A stretch of DNA of 64,000 nt, from assembly GCA_947172645.1 (NCBI GenBank), contig CAMWBY010000001.1, forward strand, positions 124,001 to 188,000. The letters are read 5' to 3'. Positions 18,268 to 27,596 of this stretch are shown piece by piece (within the stretch, counting starts at the first letter, position 1; each line of letters begins with the position of its first letter). The translations under genes and the position numbers were made by a program. Under the pieces are notes generated by a model. It had not been told where the DNA came from, did not search any database, and worked only from the letters and a program-made list of their open reading frames with translations. The stretch comes from an uncultured Lachnospiraceae bacterium (GTDB taxonomy: Bacteria; Bacillota; Clostridia; Lachnospirales; Lachnospiraceae).

Positions 18268-18981
18268 TCAAAGCTGAGAAAAAATCTCCCCGATACTTCC
18301 CTGTACAATTAAATCTGCAATGGAATCTCTGGGCGTAGGCGTCTTATTGACCAGTACAAGTTTATTTCCATTGTAGTAATCCAAAAGACCTGCCGCAGGA
18401 TACACGGCCAAAGACGTGCCTCCCACAATCAACATATCCGCCTCACTTATATAGCGCACAGCGTCCGTGAGCGTCTTCTGGTTCAGGCCTTCCTCATACA
18501 GCACCACATCCGGTTTAATGCTCCCGCCGCAGGCGCAGGCCGGAACCCCTTCCGAATGAAGGATATATTCCGCATCATAGAAAGCGCCGCATTTCTCACA
18601 ATAATTGCGCAGGACAGAGCCATGCAGCTCCAATACTACTTTGCTTCCTGCCGCCTGGTGAAGCCCGTCAATATTCTGCGTAACAACTGCCCGCAGTTTC
18701 CCTTCCTGCTCCCACTGCGCCAGTTTCAGGTGCGCCGCATTAGGTTTCGCGTCAAGACACAGCATCTTGGCACGGTAGAAACGGTAAAATTCTTCCGGCT
18801 TCCGCCTGTAAAAAGTATGGCTTAAAATCGTCTCCGGCGGATAATCATACTGTTGGTGATACAATCCGTCCACGCTGCGGAAATCCGGTATTCCACTCTC
18901 AGTAGACACACCTGCGCCGCCGAAAAAAACAATATTGTTACTCTCCTTCACCCATTCGCGAAGCTGTTCTAACTGTTCCAT
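18268..18981 (-). CDS. cobB: NAD-dependent protein deacylase (sirtuin)
   Basis: This 237-residue cytoplasmic enzyme removes acyl groups from lysines using NAD. The family motifs are GGAGVSTESGIPDFRS, TQNIDGLH, and the catalytic His in ELHGS. The zinc site has C-x-x-C and CAC. The substrate-binding YEEG replaces the more common FGE. It follows leuA by 60 bases with no visible terminator. A broken second copy is present at 49905-50438. Confidence 0.93.
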   Translation of the reverse strand: MEQLEQLREWVKESNNIVFFGGAGVSTESGIPDFRSVDGLYHQQYDYPPETILSHTFYRRKPEEFYRFYRAKMLCLDAKPNAAHLKLAQWEQEGKLRAVVTQNIDGLHQAAGSKVVLELHGSVLRNYCEKCGAFYDAEYILHSEGVPACACGGSIKPDVVLYEEGLNQKTLTDAVRYISEADMLIVGGTSLAVYPAAGLLDYYNGNKLVLVNKTPTPRDSIADLIVQGSIGEIFSQL

Positions 18982-19041
18982 AATACGACACCCCTTTCCT
19001 CATAATACAAACTTTACATCATCCGCAATAACATCCAAGGG

Positions 19042-20721
19042 CTAGTGCTGTCCAAGCCCCAATCTGTTAACCGCTGAGAAAATAGCCCTCACAGACGCCC
19101 TGGTGATATTGGAACTTACGCCCACACCGTAGGTCACCCTGCCGCTCTCCACATCAAGCAGATGGATATATGCCGCCGCCTGGGAATTGGAACCGCTTTG
19201 CAGGGCGTGTTCTTCGTAATCCAGAATCTTGATATCCACATTCAGCTCTTCCTGCAAGCCGCGTTTCGCCGCGTCAATCGGGCCATTGCCGACAGCCTCG
19301 AAGGATTTCTCCACTCCGGCGTCCGTATAGATAACCTTCACCCTTGTATCAAACTGCGACTTCGTCTCGCCGCTCAAATCATCCACACGCATCTTGCGGA
19401 AGTGAATAGGTTCTTTCTGGTCCAAATACTGTTCGCGGAAATTGTCCATAATCTGGTCCGGGGAAACCTCGCCCTGCTTCTCGGAAATTTTCTGGATGAC
19501 ATTTGCAAATTCTTTGTGCATACCCTTAGGCAGCTTGAAGCCAAAATATGTGTCCATGATAAATGCCACGCCGCCCTTGCCGGACTGGGAATTGATACGG
19601 ACAATGGGCTCGTACTCTCTGCCAATATCCGCAGGGTCAATGGGCAGATAAGGCACCTGCCAGATTTCGCTGTTGCGCTCCCGCATTGCCTGCACACCCT
19701 TGTTAATCGCATCCTGATGCGACCCGGAAAATGCGGTGAATACAAGTTTACCGGCATAAGGGTGCCTGGGATGAATCGGTATCTTACAGCATCTCTCATA
19801 GATTTCGATACTTTCGTTGACATGCTCGATAGCAAGGTTCGGGTCGATACCCTGTGAGAACATATTGTATGCAATATTCATAATATCCACATTGCCGGTT
19901 CTCTCACCGTTGCCAAACAACGTACCTTCCACACGGTCAGCTCCTGCAAGCAGGGCAAGTTCCGCACTCGCCACGCCGGTCCCTCTGTCATTGTGCGGAT
20001 GTACGCTTAAGATGATGCTTTCCCTGTTTTTAAAGTGGGTATTCATCCACTCAATCTGGTCTGCATACACGTTCGGCGTATTCATCTCTACGGTGGAGGG
20101 CAGGTTGATAATCATAGGGTTCTCCTTGGTAGGCCCCCACTCTTCCTGTACTGCCGTACAAACATCCAAGGCAAAATCAAGTTCTGTGCCTGTGAAGCTC
20201 TCCGGTGAATATTCCAGAATAATTTTGCCCGGAAAATCCGCGGCGTAACGCTTCACCATCTTCGTGCCTTCTACAGCGATGTCAATAATCTGCTCCCTGT
20301 CCATGTGGAATACCACATCGCGCTGTAATGTCGAAGTGGAATTATAAATATGCACGATTGCCTGCTTGCATCCCTGAATGGATTCAAAAGTCCTGGCTAC
20401 CAATTCCTCGCGGCACTGTGTAAGTACCTGTACCACTACGTCATCGGGAATCAGTTTGCGGTCAACCAACTGGCGCAGGAAATCATATTCAATCTGGCTT
20501 GCCGCGGGAAAACCAATCTCAATCTCCTTAAATCCAAGCTTAATCAGATAGTTAAAAAACTCAATCTTCTCCGACACCACCATAGGGTCAATCAATGCCT
20601 GGTTTCCATCTCGCAAGTCCACGCTGCACCAGATAGGCGCCTTTTCAATTTCCCTGTCAGCCCATTTCCTCTCCGGGTAATCCACTACCGGATTTTTGCG
20701 GTAACGCTTGTAATTTAACAT
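19042..20721 (-). CDS. leuA: 2-isopropylmalate synthase, long form
   Basis: This enzyme condenses acetyl-CoA with 2-oxoisovalerate in the first committed step of leucine synthesis. The protein is about 559 residues. The catalytic TIM barrel has VDLRDGNQAL and the metal-binding HPHNDRGTG, followed by a C-terminal regulatory domain (RASVRAIFSAVNRLG) where leucine would bind. The size and N-terminus (MLNYKRYRKNPVVDYPERKW) mark the long LeuA type also found in actinobacteria. ATG 20721 is chosen because GAGGAG lies just upstream. No leucine leader peptide or T-box is visible in the leader. Confidence 0.95.
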   Translation of the reverse strand: MLNYKRYRKNPVVDYPERKWADREIEKAPIWCSVDLRDGNQALIDPMVVSEKIEFFNYLIKLGFKEIEIGFPAASQIEYDFLRQLVDRKLIPDDVVVQVLTQCREELVARTFESIQGCKQAIVHIYNSTSTLQRDVVFHMDREQIIDIAVEGTKMVKRYAADFPGKIILEYSPESFTGTELDFALDVCTAVQEEWGPTKENPMIINLPSTVEMNTPNVYADQIEWMNTHFKNRESIILSVHPHNDRGTGVASAELALLAGADRVEGTLFGNGERTGNVDIMNIAYNMFSQGIDPNLAIEHVNESIEIYERCCKIPIHPRHPYAGKLVFTAFSGSHQDAINKGVQAMRERNSEIWQVPYLPIDPADIGREYEPIVRINSQSGKGGVAFIMDTYFGFKLPKGMHKEFANVIQKISEKQGEVSPDQIMDNFREQYLDQKEPIHFRKMRVDDLSGETKSQFDTRVKVIYTDAGVEKSFEAVGNGPIDAAKRGLQEELNVDIKILDYEEHALQSGSNSQAAAYIHLLDVESGRVTYGVGVSSNITRASVRAIFSAVNRLGLGQH

Positions 20722-20870
20722 CTTGCTCCTCATTTCTGCGCACTTTTTTATTATAATTTTCTTTCTGTGCGGATGATTCCCATCTATAAATAATTCTTAT
20801 ATTGTATTATCTATACATGAAAACAGATAATGTCCAGTGCGCGTAGACATAAACTTCCTATACAAACAAC

Positions 20871-20899
20871 AAAGAAAAGCCCGTTGAACACAACGGGCT
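20871..20899 (-). terminator. Terminator after the HPr gene
   Basis: On the minus strand GCCCGTTG and CAACGGGC pair around a 4-base loop and are followed by TTTTCTTTG. Confidence 0.9.
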
Positions 20900-20913
20900 A
20901 AACAGACGGCATA

Positions 20914-21177
20914 TTATTCACCGAGTCCACTCTCAATCGCACCAATCAGCGTCTTCAGTGCTTCTTCCTCATCTTCGCCATCACATACAAACTCAATCTC
21001 ATCGCCACACTTGACACATGCACCCAGCACACTCAATACACTTTTGGCATTCGCTGTGTTATCCCGAAATGTAAAAGTAATTAAAGATTTGAACTGCATC
21101 GCTTCCTTACATAGGATGCCCGCCGGTCTTAGATGTAGCCCTGTCGGGTTTTTGATGACTACCTTTTGGCTTACCAT
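20914..21177 (-). CDS. HPr-family phosphocarrier protein
   Basis: This 87-residue cytoplasmic protein has the HPr active-site motif GLHLRPA with the phosphorylatable His. The NAKSVLSVLG region carries the serine equivalent to Ser46, used by HPr kinase in Firmicutes. ATG 21177 has GGAGG upstream. It could be the general PTS phosphocarrier (ptsH) or a regulatory Crh-like protein. The His argues for a PTS role, but ptsI is not adjacent, so I leave the symbol open. Confidence 0.88.
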   Translation of the reverse strand: MVSQKVVIKNPTGLHLRPAGILCKEAMQFKSLITFTFRDNTANAKSVLSVLGACVKCGDEIEFVCDGEDEEEALKTLIGAIESGLGE

Positions 21178-21271
21178 ACCCTTATCCTCCAAATTCCAAT
21201 TCTGGCTGATTCTTAACCCCCACTCACAACCTATCTCTAACTATAGCATTTTTTCGCAAGTACCACAAGAC

Positions 21272-22621
21272 TTATAACATAATATTCTGTATAAGTTCAG
21301 CCAGTTTTTTGGCCTCCGTATCAATCATTTTCTGGTCTTTGCCCTCAATCATAACCCTCACGAGAGGCTCCGTTCCGGATGGCCTGATTAGTACCCGCCC
21401 TTCGCCTGCAAATTTCCTATCTAGTTCCGCGATAGCATCCGCAATTTCAGGATAATCCATATATTTCTCTTTCTTATGTGTAGGCACCTTGGCATTCACC
21501 AATGCCTGGGGCATTACCTCCATAATCGTCTTCAACTCAGACAACGGTTTCCCAGTCTCAACCACTACCTGTAACAGATGAAGCGCGCTCAAAAGTCCGT
21601 CTCCGGTCGTATTCTCATCCAGGAATATTACGTGTCCGGACTGCTCGCCTCCAAGACTTGCGCCAATTTCCTTCATCCTTTCCAGAACGTATCTGTCGCC
21701 CACCTTTGTCTGGTCAATATGAATACCGTTCTTTTCCCCCATCAGGAAAAATCCCAGGTTGCTCATCACGGTAGCGACAATCGTATTCTTCTTCAGCTTG
21801 CCATTCTGCTTCATATGATTGCCTACGACCGCCATAATCTGGTCGCCGTTCACGATATTGCCCAATTCGTCGACTGCAAGCAGTCTGTCGGCGTCCCCGT
21901 CGAATGCAAGGCCTAAATTTGCTTTCTCATAGACCACTCTTGCCTGCAGCTCATCCATATGCGTAGAACCGCAGTTTGCATTGATGTTCGTGCCGTCAGG
22001 GTTATTATGGATTGCCACCACTTCTGCACCTAATTCTTTCATCGTCTCCACAGAAGTATAATAAGCGGCGCCTTCCGCACAGTCCAGGACTATCTTCATG
22101 CCATGCAAGTCTACGTTAACGGCTTTCATTGCATGGTTAATATATTCTTCCCTGGCATCGGTACGGTATTTAATCTTGCCCACTCCTGCGCCGATTGGAA
22201 ATTTAATTCCCTGCATGCCGTTCTTAATCAACGCCTCAATCTCATCTTCCAATGAATCCGGCAGCTTATATCCGTTTCCGTCAAAAAACTTGATTCCGTT
22301 AAACTCCACGGAATTATGCGACGCGGATATCACAACACCTGCATCCACTTTGTATTTCCTTGTGAGATATGCTACCGCCGGGGTCGGAAGAATGCCCACG
22401 TAAACGGCATTGGCGCCGACAGAACACGCGCCTGCCATCAAAGCGTTTGCCAACATATCTCCTGAAATCCTCGTATCGCATCCAACCATAATCGTCGGCT
22501 TGTGTGCATTTTCCTTAGAAAGGACATATGCTCCCGCCTGCCCAAGCTGCATCGCAAGCTGCGGTGTAAGCTCCTCGTTTGCAACACCTCTGACGCCGTC
22601 TGTACCGAATAATCTACCCAT
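21272..22621 (-). CDS. glmM: Phosphoglucosamine mutase GlmM
   Basis: This 449-residue enzyme interconverts glucosamine-6-phosphate and glucosamine-1-phosphate for peptidoglycan synthesis. It has the phospho-serine loop ISASHNS with Ser101, the metal site DGDADR, and the phosphate-binding RPSGTEPLVRVM. It follows cdaA and cdaR in the conserved Firmicute cdaAR-glmM cluster that links c-di-AMP to wall synthesis. Here a 216-base hairpin-rich spacer separates it from cdaR. Confidence 0.97.
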   Translation of the reverse strand: MGRLFGTDGVRGVANEELTPQLAMQLGQAGAYVLSKENAHKPTIMVGCDTRISGDMLANALMAGACSVGANAVYVGILPTPAVAYLTRKYKVDAGVVISASHNSVEFNGIKFFDGNGYKLPDSLEDEIEALIKNGMQGIKFPIGAGVGKIKYRTDAREEYINHAMKAVNVDLHGMKIVLDCAEGAAYYTSVETMKELGAEVVAIHNNPDGTNINANCGSTHMDELQARVVYEKANLGLAFDGDADRLLAVDELGNIVNGDQIMAVVGNHMKQNGKLKKNTIVATVMSNLGFFLMGEKNGIHIDQTKVGDRYVLERMKEIGASLGGEQSGHVIFLDENTTGDGLLSALHLLQVVVETGKPLSELKTIMEVMPQALVNAKVPTHKKEKYMDYPEIADAIAELDRKFAGEGRVLIRPSGTEPLVRVMIEGKDQKMIDTEAKKLAELIQNIML

Positions 22622-22639
22622 ATTTGATGATACCTATCC

Positions 22640-22837
22640 TTTCTGAATTTCTGTTCTTGCAATGCCTTTCATGGCATTTCACACTAACCTCCATGTCACA
22701 GCTCTGCTGTGACTCAAATCAGTGCGGAGAATGCCGCATTTTAGGCATTCTCCTGTGTGAGATGGAGTTGCAAAGCAACTCCTAGAACTTCTCCGCGAAA
22801 TGCCCTCTGGCATGAGTGGCTAGAAGTTCTTCTCACA
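22640..22837. repeat. Hairpin-rich spacer between cdaR and glmM
   Basis: At least five short palindromes lie in a row: AATGCC/GGCATT, TCACAG/CTGTGA, GAGAATGCC/GGCATTCTC, GAGTTGC-AAA-GCAACTC and AGAACTTCT/AGAAGTTCT. Outer TGTGTGAG and CTCACAC also pair. No coding sequence is visible. The unit resembles the GTTGC-GAA-GCAAC repeats at 9063-9178. Confidence 0.65.
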
Positions 22838-24118
22838 CTATTCCCTTTCCGAAATATACACCTGCACTTCCGCCTGTTCTACTGAAACCGGAGAATCTTC
22901 CGGAAGATTTATGGAAAGCGGAATCCTGTAATAGCCGCTTTCCGGCTCCGTGATTTCCTCATCCGAAATCCACGCCGCAAAATTCACCTGTATCTCCAAG
23001 CTGTCTAAATTAATTTCCGCAAAATCTTCTTCCAGCCCGGTCAATGCGACACTGCAAATATCCTCCGGTTCGGTAATCTCCGCTTCAAATCCTGCCGGGA
23101 TACCAACCATCCGCACATCTTCCACCGGCCTGGATACCGTGCGTCTGATTTCCTGGCCCACGTGTACCGTGACATTGACCATTCCTGTAAATTCTTCTTC
23201 CGCTAAAACCGTACCCTCCGGTAAGAACTCCTTAATATCAATCAGAGCCGTCACATCTTCCCGTGCGCCTGTCACATCAATAACCCCTTCCGGAATACTG
23301 ATGGCGTTGACACCCTGGACAACCTTTGACCTGCCTGCAATGACGACACTGTTCCTGGTACTTTCAATCTCCCCTGTCACCCGGTAGCCGTCCGCCGGCA
23401 GACCGGATGTTATATAATTGATAGCAACTGTCTTCTTCTCCAATATTTCCACATTCACACGCACTTTCGTCATGCTGCGCTCAAGATTCGGAGAAGAAAC
23501 TTCTACTCCGTCCGCATCATATAAACGAATGTCCGCGTCTGTGCCGATATTGCTTGTAAAGCCGGACACATCCACCTCCGCCTGCGCCTTGGTAATTCGG
23601 GATACCACCGATTCAGGCCCCGATACCCGAAGCAGGTTCTGTTCCGTTGAGACGTCTCCCACCATAAATCCTTCCCGGACTTCCCCCGTCACATTGGCCT
23701 TAAGCGGGAACGAGCGAATCTGCTTATTCTCGATATTTAGTTTCACGGTATCAATGTTGCCCTTGATACTCTCCAGTTTATCATTATATTTATTAGTTGA
23801 CAGCTTAATGGGAACTGTGTCCAAACTGGTCAAATCATTCACATCCGCTATCGCCACCACATTGCTTTCGCTAAGGGAATCTATAATCGACCGAGGCGCA
23901 TAAATCACCACGGAATCTATCATATCCGTTCCGTCAAGCACCTCGCATATCTGCCCTCTCTCCGTAATCAATTCCATATTTCTAATCGTGACAGGCACAT
24001 CCGATACCCGCCACGGAATCACCGGGTCATTAATATTTGTGACAATCACCCAGAGCACAACGGCAAATAAGAAAGATACAAGCTTCAGTCCCCAGTTTCT
24101 TGTAATCCTATTCTTCAT
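22838..24118 (-). CDS. cdaR: YbbR-domain protein CdaR, regulator of CdaA
   Basis: This 426-residue membrane-anchored protein has one N-terminal membrane helix (LKLVSFLFAVVLWVIVTN) followed by four repeated beta-rich YbbR domains facing outward. CdaR binds the diadenylate cyclase CdaA and modulates c-di-AMP synthesis. Its start overlaps the end of cdaA by 11 bases, so the two are coupled. glmM lies downstream after a repeat-filled spacer. Confidence 0.93.
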   Translation of the reverse strand: MKNRITRNWGLKLVSFLFAVVLWVIVTNINDPVIPWRVSDVPVTIRNMELITERGQICEVLDGTDMIDSVVIYAPRSIIDSLSESNVVAIADVNDLTSLDTVPIKLSTNKYNDKLESIKGNIDTVKLNIENKQIRSFPLKANVTGEVREGFMVGDVSTEQNLLRVSGPESVVSRITKAQAEVDVSGFTSNIGTDADIRLYDADGVEVSSPNLERSMTKVRVNVEILEKKTVAINYITSGLPADGYRVTGEIESTRNSVVIAGRSKVVQGVNAISIPEGVIDVTGAREDVTALIDIKEFLPEGTVLAEEEFTGMVNVTVHVGQEIRRTVSRPVEDVRMVGIPAGFEAEITEPEDICSVALTGLEEDFAEINLDSLEIQVNFAAWISDEEITEPESGYYRIPLSINLPEDSPVSVEQAEVQVYISERE

Positions 24119-24977
24119 TCCTGGACCTGCCTTTCCACAACTTCCGCTTCTTCTCCTCCACCGGCTTATTCTGAATATCCGACAACCTCTCTTTGAGCCT
24201 GTCGGCGTTCATTCCCCTCTCCAACTGTCCGCCATAGGCAACACTAATCTTACCGTTTTCCTCGGATACAATCACCGTCAGAGAATCCGTCACTTCTGAA
24301 ATGCCCACGCCTGCCCTGTGCCGTGTCCCCAGTTCTTTGCTGAGCGCCATATTATCGGACAGAGGCAAATAACAAGTGGCAGAAACGATACGGTTCCCCC
24401 TCACAATGACCGCACCGTCATGCAAAGGCGTATTATGCTCGAATATATTAATCAAAAGCTGGCTGGACACAATACCGTCCACATCGATTCCGGTTCTCTC
24501 ATATTCGCTGAGCGGCTGGTCCTGTTCAATCACAATCAAGGCTCCTGTCTTAACCTTGCCCATTTCCACACAAGCCTTCGTAATCTCATTGATGGTACGG
24601 TCCGAAAAGCGGCCTTCCTCAGTCTTTGCAGCGCTGAACGCAATAATTGAGGAAAAGAAATTCTTTCGTCCAAGTTCCTCAAGCGCCTTTCGCAGCTCCG
24701 GCTGCAATACCACTACAATCGCTGTCGCCGCTATGCTGAATATATTCGTCACAATCCACAGAATCGTATTCATCCTGAAAAATACCGCAATCAAAATGAA
24801 AATTCCGATTACGATAACGCCCTTCAGGAGCGCCCATGCTTTCGTATTCTTAATCCACACCAATATATGATACGCGACCAATGTGAGGATAATAATCTCC
24901 GCAACATCTGTCCAGTGGATTGTGGGCATATGTAGTTTCGTAAGGTATCTCGCCATAAAATTATTCAGTTGTTCCAC
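24108..24977 (-). CDS. cdaA: Diadenylate cyclase CdaA
   Basis: This 289-residue membrane enzyme makes c-di-AMP from two ATP. Three N-terminal membrane helices come first (about residues 20-90), then the DAC domain with the catalytic motifs DGAVIVRGNRI and GTRHRAGVGISE. A basic C-terminal tail follows. It is coupled to cdaR by overlap. The degrading enzyme GdpP is encoded at 13720-15780. Confidence 0.96.
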   Translation of the reverse strand: MEQLNNFMARYLTKLHMPTIHWTDVAEIIILTLVAYHILVWIKNTKAWALLKGVIVIGIFILIAVFFRMNTILWIVTNIFSIAATAIVVVLQPELRKALEELGRKNFFSSIIAFSAAKTEEGRFSDRTINEITKACVEMGKVKTGALIVIEQDQPLSEYERTGIDVDGIVSSQLLINIFEHNTPLHDGAVIVRGNRIVSATCYLPLSDNMALSKELGTRHRAGVGISEVTDSLTVIVSEENGKISVAYGGQLERGMNADRLKERLSDIQNKPVEEKKRKLWKGRSRNEE

Positions 24978-25007
24978 GCGCCCTCACCACCTCTCTGAGT
25001 CTGCCGG

Positions 25008-25973
25008 CTAATGTGTGCTCTTTGTTTTCTGCACAGCCTTCGACTTCTGGCTGTTAATCTGCTTCACTTTCTTCTCCGGCTTTGCCACCGTAACTTTCGG
25101 CACTGCCTTGACATAATAATAATACTCGTCATCTTCGAACTGCACCTTCTCCGTCCGGCTGTAATCCACGTTAAAGACAAAAAACTGTAGTACAAGAGCC
25201 AATAGAAAAGCCGCCACGTTACCTGCAATCACACCGAACAAGGCCACATTCGTCTCAAACATCAAATCGCCTACCAGAAGCACCATGATATCCACAACAA
25301 CGCCTGCCGCCATGGCAATCGTCCAGGCATAGTCAAGGCTGAGCCTTCTAATCAAATATACTAAAATTACGGTAATCCCAAACGCCACAATGGTGACCAC
25401 CATCTCTTTATTATTGAGAAGCCCGTCAATAATAAACCTGAACTTCGCCGCGGTTTCCTCCCCTGCCATCGCCGCAATGACAGATACATTCTGCGTCACA
25501 TAATGTATCATATAGTACGCGATAACACCACATGCCACCGACACCACCGATGTCGGCGTGCCCACAAGCCCCATGGCAAGCGGGACGACATAAGGAATCT
25601 TCATCAAAAAACAAATCGGCATAAGCACCACCACCAATGTGTCCTTCGGCGAAAACCTGAAATACAGCAAGAACATGAGCAAAAACCCTGCTCCCACCAC
25701 CGCCGCACATTCCAGGCTGAAAGAATACAGATGAAGCAGCGTAAACAGCGCCGTCATGATAACGATAAAGTTCATCGGCATAAAAGAACACATCAGCGCA
25801 ACAATCAAAACTACCGTTGATTTATCTATACTCTCCATATAGCCTAAACGTGAATTAATCAATAGCAAAGCAACCAAAGCCAATAAAAATTTCAAAAGCG
25901 GCGTGATGTATACCTCATATTTACTGTATATCGTCATTAAAATCTGTTTCGCAATAAGTAAGGTAGTCATCAT
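25008..25973 (-). CDS. Unknown multi-spanning membrane protein upstream of cdaA
   Basis: I do not recognise this 321-residue protein. It has about eight to nine hydrophobic segments from residue 15 to 275, with a short GEETAAKFRFIIDGLLNN loop in the middle, and ends in a basic cytoplasmic tail rich in Lys (PEKKVKQINSQKSKA). AAAGGA lies before the double ATG at 25973. It is 30 bases upstream of cdaA on the same strand and probably in one transcript with it, so a role in the envelope or in c-di-AMP signalling is possible but unproven. Confidence 0.75.
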   Translation of the reverse strand: MMTTLLIAKQILMTIYSKYEVYITPLLKFLLALVALLLINSRLGYMESIDKSTVVLIVALMCSFMPMNFIVIMTALFTLLHLYSFSLECAAVVGAGFLLMFLLYFRFSPKDTLVVVLMPICFLMKIPYVVPLAMGLVGTPTSVVSVACGVIAYYMIHYVTQNVSVIAAMAGEETAAKFRFIIDGLLNNKEMVVTIVAFGITVILVYLIRRLSLDYAWTIAMAAGVVVDIMVLLVGDLMFETNVALFGVIAGNVAAFLLALVLQFFVFNVDYSRTEKVQFEDDEYYYYVKAVPKVTVAKPEKKVKQINSQKSKAVQKTKSTH

Positions 25974-26044
25974 TTATCCTTTCGCTTTCCGTATATTCTT
26001 ATACGATGTATACCATACAGCATACTGTACAAGACGGAAGTTTA

Positions 26045-26431
26045 TTACTGTCTGTACATCTCCGACAGCCTGCGCAGGTTCATATGGTACAGCTTCAGGC
26101 TCTTTACAGCCCTGTTATAACGCACCGTATAAACTACATAAGAAATCACAGCATATACGCCGATTGTCCATAAATACATCCGGAGTACCTGCTTTGCAAA
26201 TTCAATCAGGTCCATCTTATAAATATCCATCATAAACACTTCAAAATCATAAAAAATGTACATGCCAAAGACCACTACAAATGCAATGGTTGCACTTATA
26301 ATGGACTTTAACACCTGCCATCCTATGTAATCACTTCGAAAAAAGCTTCCTATAGCAACATTTTTCTTGCCTTCATTGGCTTCATAGGATGCCATCTTCG
26401 TCATTAGGATTATTCTTTTTTCGTTTAGCAT
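26045..26431 (-). CDS. Unknown two-helix membrane protein
   Basis: This is a 128-residue protein I cannot name. It has two membrane helices (about residues 40-60 and 85-105) separated by a short loop, and a basic C-terminal segment (YNRAVKSLKLYHMNLRRLSE). A GGAGA site lies before ATG 26431. It sits between the YvyF-like gene (8 bases away) and the larger unknown membrane protein, all in the same direction. Confidence 0.7.
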   Translation of the reverse strand: MLNEKRIILMTKMASYEANEGKKNVAIGSFFRSDYIGWQVLKSIISATIAFVVVFGMYIFYDFEVFMMDIYKMDLIEFAKQVLRMYLWTIGVYAVISYVVYTVRYNRAVKSLKLYHMNLRRLSEMYRQ

Positions 26432-26439
26432 ATCATCTC

Positions 26440-26847
26440 CTAACCAAGGAAACGCATCTTCGGATTCTCACGCGTATCCTTCTTAGGCGCGGGCTTAGGC
26501 TCCTCCGGCTGACGGATGCTGTCATTGAGCTGGTTCGCCATACTCGCCTTACACTTCTCACAGAAGCGTCCGCTGTAAATAGCGACGCCGCATTTCTCAC
26601 AGTGAAGCGTAATACCGGACCCTTCCGCCAATTGCAGACGTTCATCCTTAAGCCACTGCTGAATCTGGTTCTGGGATACATCGCACACCTCAGACACCTC
26701 CGGAATCGTACAGTTAACATGGTCTCTGATGTACGCTTTCACCTCATGGAATTTCTCTTCCAGGGCCTCCCTACATGCCATGCAGATTGGCGGTCCCGAT
26801 ACATAATTAAATAATTTGCCACACTTCCTACAGTTTCTCGCATTCAT
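26440..26847 (-). CDS. YvyF-like flagellar operon protein
   Basis: This 135-residue cytoplasmic protein has two zinc-finger-like pairs (CRKCGKLF with ICMAC, and CEKCGVAIYSGRFCEKC) around a helix-turn-helix-like segment (TIPEVSEVCDVSQNQIQQWL). This is the layout of B. subtilis YvyF, a protein of the flagellar regulatory region. It lies next to comF, which is also the neighbour in Bacillus. AGGAGG precedes ATG 26847. The molecular role is not well known. Confidence 0.85.
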   Translation of the reverse strand: MNARNCRKCGKLFNYVSGPPICMACREALEEKFHEVKAYIRDHVNCTIPEVSEVCDVSQNQIQQWLKDERLQLAEGSGITLHCEKCGVAIYSGRFCEKCKASMANQLNDSIRQPEEPKPAPKKDTRENPKMRFLG

Positions 26848-26879
26848 GCAGTTGTCCTCCTATAGTTAATAATGTTATG

Positions 26880-27596
26880 TTATAAACCTTTGCCGATTGC
26901 AAGAGCCAGAAAATAAATGCGCTTAACACCTGCACCGCGCAGCTCATAACTCATTGCATCTATGGTACTGCCTGTCGTATAGATGTCATCAACAATTATA
27001 ATCGTATTTAATTTTACATCATTACGGCAGATTTTGAAAGCCCTTTTCAAATTATTTTGTCTTTCTGCCACAGATAAATCTTTCATGGGCGCTGTTTTGC
27101 GTACTCTCACAATCAAATTGCTCTCCACCGGAATCCCCATTTCCCTGCCGATTTCCCGGGCTAACGACTCCGCCTGATTGTATCCCCTGGCCCTGCGCTT
27201 AGATGCGTGAATCGGCACCGGAACAAGCGCGTCGGCCCTGCACTGCCTAATCCACCCGCCCAGACGTTCTCTCATACACACGGCGTAATAAGCGGCATAT
27301 TCCTGCCTTCCCTTATATTTAAACCTGTATATAGAATCCGACAGGCTTTTATAAGCATAAAGCGCCCTTCCACTATCAAACAGATGCCTGTGACGCATAC
27401 AATCGCCGCAATACTCTGTCCCCTCTTCTTTCAGCGTCTTGCCGCATTTCATGCAAAATGGCGCTCCGATATACTCAAATTCTTCTTTGCAAGCCTCACA
27501 GACCAGGCTTCCGAAAGGCTTGACAGCCTTGTCACAGACGGGACATCTGCGGGGATAGACCATATCCAGCAACATCCCGAGAAATGTTTTATCCAT
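26880..27596 (-). CDS. comF: ComF-family phosphoribosyltransferase-like protein
   Basis: This 238-residue cytoplasmic protein has an N-terminal zinc-binding part (CPVCDKAVKPFGSLVCEAC, then CMKCGKTL and YCGDCMRH) and a C-terminal phosphoribosyltransferase fold with the PRPP loop IIIVDDIYTTGSTIDA. ComF proteins take part in DNA uptake in competent bacteria, probably handling single-stranded DNA with PriA. Its ATG follows the recD2 stop codon immediately, so the two are coupled. Confidence 0.92.
   Translation of the reverse strand: MDKTFLGMLLDMVYPRRCPVCDKAVKPFGSLVCEACKEEFEYIGAPFCMKCGKTLKEEGTEYCGDCMRHRHLFDSGRALYAYKSLSDSIYRFKYKGRQEYAAYYAVCMRERLGGWIRQCRADALVPVPIHASKRRARGYNQAESLAREIGREMGIPVESNLIVRVRKTAPMKDLSVAERQNNLKRAFKICRNDVKLNTIIIVDDIYTTGSTIDAMSYELRGAGVKRIYFLALAIGKGL

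Noticed and set aside
20722-20870. T-box or leucine leader upstream of leuA
   Set aside because: No specifier hairpin, T-box sequence or run of Leu codons is visible in the 150-base leader.
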